The notes under the pieces were generated by a model. That model ran no database searches. It was not told the origin of the DNA and saw nothing but the letters and a program-made list of their open reading frames with translations. From the NCBI GenBank assembly GCA_042091035.1, contig JBELIG010000144.1, forward strand, positions 1 through 8,257: a DNA stretch of 8,257 nt, read 5' to 3'. Of the stretch, positions 5,774-8,257 are shown one piece after another (the stretch's first letter is position 1; every line of letters starts with the position of its first letter). Position numbers and translations under genes: made by a program. This DNA comes from AM-2324 sp042091035. Its GTDB lineage: Bacteria; Bacteroidota; Bacteroidia; Chitinophagales; Saprospiraceae.

Positions 5774-7078
5774 CTAATTTTGGGTATTAGGTGCATAATA
5801 AAAAGGCACTATCCACTCCACCGCATCCTGCTCTTCTCCATAATATTTCCGAACCTTTATTTTATGCATACCTGGTTCTATATCAGTCAATGGAATGTAG
5901 GTAATGATTCCAAACTGCTCCGTCTTGGTATGATATCTGCCTAGAAAATCTAATTCTAATGATTCGCCATCATTGATTGACACATAATTATACTGCGAAT
6001 AACATTCCAACAAAGCAGCTACTTTCGTAGCTCGAGTTTCAGCTTTTGTTTCTAAAATAGCTTCACAAACTCCTTTTCTTAGTTTTTTCTCGTGCTCATA
6101 TATTGGTATAAATAGGCGCACAACATCCGAATGAATAACATCCGACTCAATCTCTGGATTCAGTAAGAAATCAACATCTGCATCCTCAGAGGCATAGAAG
6201 GCTGCATGAGATTTCGTTACATCAAAGACTTGCTTCTGGTTGATCAAAAAAGGAATATTAGTATCAAACATTTTAAATGCCGACAGAATCATTCCGGATG
6301 TAAGAAATAATATGATCAAATAAACTAAGTTTTTTTTCTTCTTATAATTTGAACCGAAGATCATCATAACCTGTGTAATTGCTTTATGAAATGGCCCATA
6401 AAGTATCACTGCAACGAAACGAACTAATCGGACAGTCCAAGATTGAAGATGCTCATTTTCCCTATTTTTGCCTTTACTCCCGAGGAGGACCAATAAGGTT
6501 TGAACAATCATCAGTCCAGCAATAAAGTACATTGGAATCAAGAGGATATAAGAAGGCACGTAATCCACCAACAAATTAAAGAGCAATAAATAGATCGTAT
6601 TGAAAATTCCCAAATAAAGATACAGCAGTAAGAAAGTGAAGGCTACAGAAAAGATAACGCTACACAGTTCATCCACTTTTTTTATCGAATCCTTCAACTT
6701 AGGTAATGTGGCTAATAATTTCTTGGTGTATAGCGGAGAGTAAGCACTATTCTCAATACTGTAATCCGGAAAAACAGAGTTCAGTCCAAGTAATCCTACC
6801 CAATATGCTCTCAGTATAAAATGAATAACGAACATTGACATCATGATACTTACAGCCAATAAACTGAAATAAACGATACTATAAGCCACAAGATATTGAG
6901 ATGAATCTAGATTGTCGATGAAGAAGTTAGCTAACCAGGCTACCAAATCAAATAATTGTAAGGCACCAAAGATTGAAATCGTAGTCACCAATAGCTCGGC
7001 ATTCCAACTCTCTTCTTTGAGTTTCTGAATCCAGCTTTTGGGTGCGGCTGGCTTTTCAAGGAGGGTATCCTGTTCCAT
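5774..7078 (-). CDS. Polytopic membrane protein with soluble C-terminal half, function unknown
   Basis: The protein is 434 residues from the ATG 7076-7078. A longer frame using a TTG at 7141 would run through the terminator hairpin, and I reject it. After a hydrophilic start (to about residue 26, including WIQKLKEESWNAELL) there are hydrophobic segments at roughly 27-54, 62-90, 136-158, 160-176, 178-200, 218-235 and 251-268, so about six or seven membrane spans. Loop 201-217 and the stretch near 246-250 (KKKK) are basic and probably cytoplasmic. Residues about 270-434 look soluble and beta-rich (for example LELDFLGRYHTKTEQFGIIT) and would then be periplasmic. The ELLVTTISIFGALQL start and the SDVVRLFIPIYE segment remind me of uncharacterised Bacteroidota membrane proteins, but I cannot name the family. 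No transporter or enzyme motif is seen. It follows the hydrolase gene on the same strand, with a terminator-like hairpin between them. Confidence 0.85.
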   Translation of the reverse strand: MEQDTLLEKPAAPKSWIQKLKEESWNAELLVTTISIFGALQLFDLVAWLANFFIDNLDSSQYLVAYSIVYFSLLAVSIMMSMFVIHFILRAYWVGLLGLNSVFPDYSIENSAYSPLYTKKLLATLPKLKDSIKKVDELCSVIFSVAFTFLLLYLYLGIFNTIYLLLFNLLVDYVPSYILLIPMYFIAGLMIVQTLLVLLGSKGKNRENEHLQSWTVRLVRFVAVILYGPFHKAITQVMMIFGSNYKKKKNLVYLIILFLTSGMILSAFKMFDTNIPFLINQKQVFDVTKSHAAFYASEDADVDFLLNPEIESDVIHSDVVRLFIPIYEHEKKLRKGVCEAILETKAETRATKVAALLECYSQYNYVSINDGESLELDFLGRYHTKTEQFGIITYIPLTDIEPGMHKIKVRKYYGEEQDAVEWIVPFYYAPNTQN

Positions 7079-7107
7079 GATTGGGCAGTTTTCTAATGAG
7101 TAAAGGG

Positions 7108-7115
7108 AAAAACTA
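7108..7115 (-). promoter_or_regulatory. Weak candidate promoter for the membrane protein gene
   Basis: On the minus strand, TAGTTTTT (7108-7115) matches the -7 consensus TAnnTTTG except for the last base. A TTG at 7135-7137 lies exactly 19 bp upstream, the usual -33 spacing. A start near 7101 would give a leader of about 23 nt before the ATG. The box overlaps the descending arm and T-run of the terminator-like hairpin, so the match could be coincidental. Confidence 0.3.
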
Positions 7116-7155
7116 CATGCTGTCTGTTTTGGAACAATCAAACAACATGTAGTTT
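7108..7155 (-). terminator. Terminator-like hairpin after the CocE-type hydrolase gene
   Basis: AAACTACATG (7110-7119) and CATGTAGTTT (7146-7155) form a perfect 10-bp stem. An inner TGTTT/AAACA pairing shortens the 26-base loop. On the minus strand the stem ends in a run of five T (7108-7112), followed by CCCTTT. It begins 11 bp past the hydrolase stop and ends about 30 bp before the membrane protein ATG, so it probably terminates or attenuates transcription between them. Confidence 0.65.
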
Positions 7156-7166
7156 ATAAAAGCAAA

Positions 7167-8257
7167 TTATTGCTTTGCAACAGGTAGTCTAATCTCCGAT
7201 GGATAATCCGACGAATGATGCACCTTGTTTCGAGCAACCACACCTTCAGATTCATCGAAGTTGTTTCCTCCGGTATTTAGATTACGGGCAAAACGCGGGA
7301 AATTAGAACTGGAAATCTCTATGCGAATACGGTGACCTTTCTTAAAATAATTCGAGGTCGCCATGGGAGTCAAGTCTACCTTGTAGACTTCACCATCCTC
7401 CATAAACACTTCCTTATCATATCCTTCACGATAGCGCACACGCTGAATCGTCTCATCCAAGTTGTAAGCAGATCCATCCGGATATACATCAATCAACTTG
7501 ATCGTAAAATCGGTATCTTTAGCATCAGAGGAAACATAAAGCGTAGACTCTATAAAGCCAGAGATCTCCACACCTTCTTCCAATACATCTGTCGTATAAA
7601 CAAGAATATCATTACGGGTTTCCATATGCTGCTGATCAAAAGATCCACCTTTAATAGCATTCCCTGTGCAACAAACATTACCACCATAAGAAGGCACTGG
7701 ATTCATTGGATCATAGGAAAAACTATCCGGATTGTCTTTCTTAGGTTTAGTCGTAGAGAGCGTCCCATCACCATACAGGCTATTGGCAGATCCTCCGCTG
7801 TTCAGATAATAAGTCACCAGCTCTGTATTTGCTGGTGGCCAGGTCTCTGCATGTTGCCATGTATTCGTACCCATGGTGTAATACTGTACACGCGGAGTTG
7901 TTTCTTTAAAATCATTGTCAGCGCCTTTTAGCCAAAGGTCAAACCAGGCATAGATTTGCTCATCATAATTCAGGCGAGCATCGCCCACGCTGCGTTCACC
8001 TACAATCGTATTTTCCGTTGCACGGGTAAAACCACAATGCAGTGTAGGAGCAATCACCATATACTGATTATCGCGAATCGCTGCATCTGATGCATTAGCA
8101 CGTACGTGATTGAACAATGCAATATTTGGTGTAATGGATACATCGTACCAGGAAGCAAACCAGAAACTTGGTACGCCAAAGTCCATGTCATCGTGATACA
8201 GACCACCTTCATACCATGCTGGATCTTCCGGCTTACGGACAATCATTTTATCATAAA
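7167..8257 (-). CDS. CocE/NonD-family (X-Pro dipeptidyl-peptidase-like) hydrolase, N-terminus outside window
   Basis: The visible 363 codons are the C-terminal part of an alpha/beta hydrolase of the CocE/NonD family (relatives of cocaine esterase, alpha-amino-acid ester hydrolases and X-Pro dipeptidyl peptidase). The frame is open to the window edge; the ATG at 8244-8246 is internal. SWYD (codon for D at 8142-8144) fits the catalytic Asp motif, usually GWYD, and APTLH (His at 8037-8039) fits the catalytic His. The nucleophile Ser lies upstream, outside the window. YAWFDLWLKG closes the catalytic domain. The rest is the jelly-roll C-terminal domain typical of the family, with GHRIRIEISSSNFPRFARNL and the terminal SEIRLPV. 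Likely activity is hydrolysis of a peptide, ester or amide; the substrate is unknown and the cell location cannot be seen. G+C is higher than in the neighbouring genes (7921-7980: 28/60; 1501-1560 in viaA: 19/60). Confidence 0.93.
   Translation of the reverse strand, partial: YDKMIVRKPEDPAWYEGGLYHDDMDFGVPSFWFASWYDVSITPNIALFNHVRANASDAAIRDNQYMVIAPTLHCGFTRATENTIVGERSVGDARLNYDEQIYAWFDLWLKGADNDFKETTPRVQYYTMGTNTWQHAETWPPANTELVTYYLNSGGSANSLYGDGTLSTTKPKKDNPDSFSYDPMNPVPSYGGNVCCTGNAIKGGSFDQQHMETRNDILVYTTDVLEEGVEISGFIESTLYVSSDAKDTDFTIKLIDVYPDGSAYNLDETIQRVRYREGYDKEVFMEDGEVYKVDLTPMATSNYFKKGHRIRIEISSSNFPRFARNLNTGGNNFDESEGVVARNKVHHSSDYPSEIRLPVAKQ

Noticed and set aside
7079..7141. Upstream extension of the membrane protein gene (TTG at 7141)
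   Set aside because: The extension runs through the terminator-like hairpin and has no ATG. The start at 7078 gives a typical hydrophilic N-terminus.
7332..7931. 199-codon open frame on the plus strand
   Set aside because: It lies entirely opposite the well-supported hydrolase frame. Its translation is rich in Ile, Arg and His with no recognisable motif, as expected for an antisense shadow.

Overview
The window looks like a chromosomal segment of a Bacteroidota bacterium, most likely a flavobacterium or a close relative. The DNA is AT-rich, and intergenic stretches fall to about 13-25% G+C in hand-counted lines. Two lipoproteins have Bacteroidota-style signal peptides, one followed by an acidic surface-export signal (C-S-S-D-D-E). 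There are no clear Shine-Dalgarno sites, and one intergenic region carries an exact Bacteroidota -7 box (TAnnTTTG). All six recognisable genes are on the minus strand, so the biological reading order runs from position 8257 down to 1.

In reading order, the window opens with the 3' part of a CocE/NonD-type (X-Pro dipeptidyl-peptidase-like) alpha/beta hydrolase (7167-8257, N-terminus outside the window). A terminator-like hairpin follows (7108-7155). Next is an unrecognised polytopic membrane protein with a soluble C-terminal half (5774-7078). After a very AT-rich 278-bp gap with a good -7 box comes a lipoprotein with a SPOR-like N-terminal domain and an unrecognised C-terminal region (3978-5495). 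This gene ends in a clear rho-independent terminator (3900-3930).

A 353-bp gap (3625-3977) follows. It holds that terminator and, further on, an island of markedly higher G+C. The island contains a strong bulged hairpin and short open frames on both strands, and may be a gene remnant, a small gene or a structured RNA. Next is the best-defined system here, an operon-like pair 11 bp apart: a RavA-type MoxR AAA+ ATPase (2071-3624, GTG start) followed by its ViaA-type von Willebrand factor A partner (431-2059, TTG start). Both keep their catalytic or metal-binding motifs. The window ends inside a second lipoprotein gene (1-344), which begins 86 bp after viaA with no convincing terminator between them.

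The RavA-ViaA pair is expected to act as an ATP-driven, chaperone-like machine. In E. coli it affects respiratory complexes, membrane lipids and aminoglycoside sensitivity. The rest of the window consists of envelope proteins (two lipoproteins, one membrane protein, one probably exported hydrolase), so a role near the envelope is plausible but not shown. I see no mobile element, CRISPR array, tRNA or rRNA, and no clear evidence of a wholly new system. The parts least explained by known families are the 3737-3860 island, the membrane protein and the C-terminal part of the SPOR-like lipoprotein.
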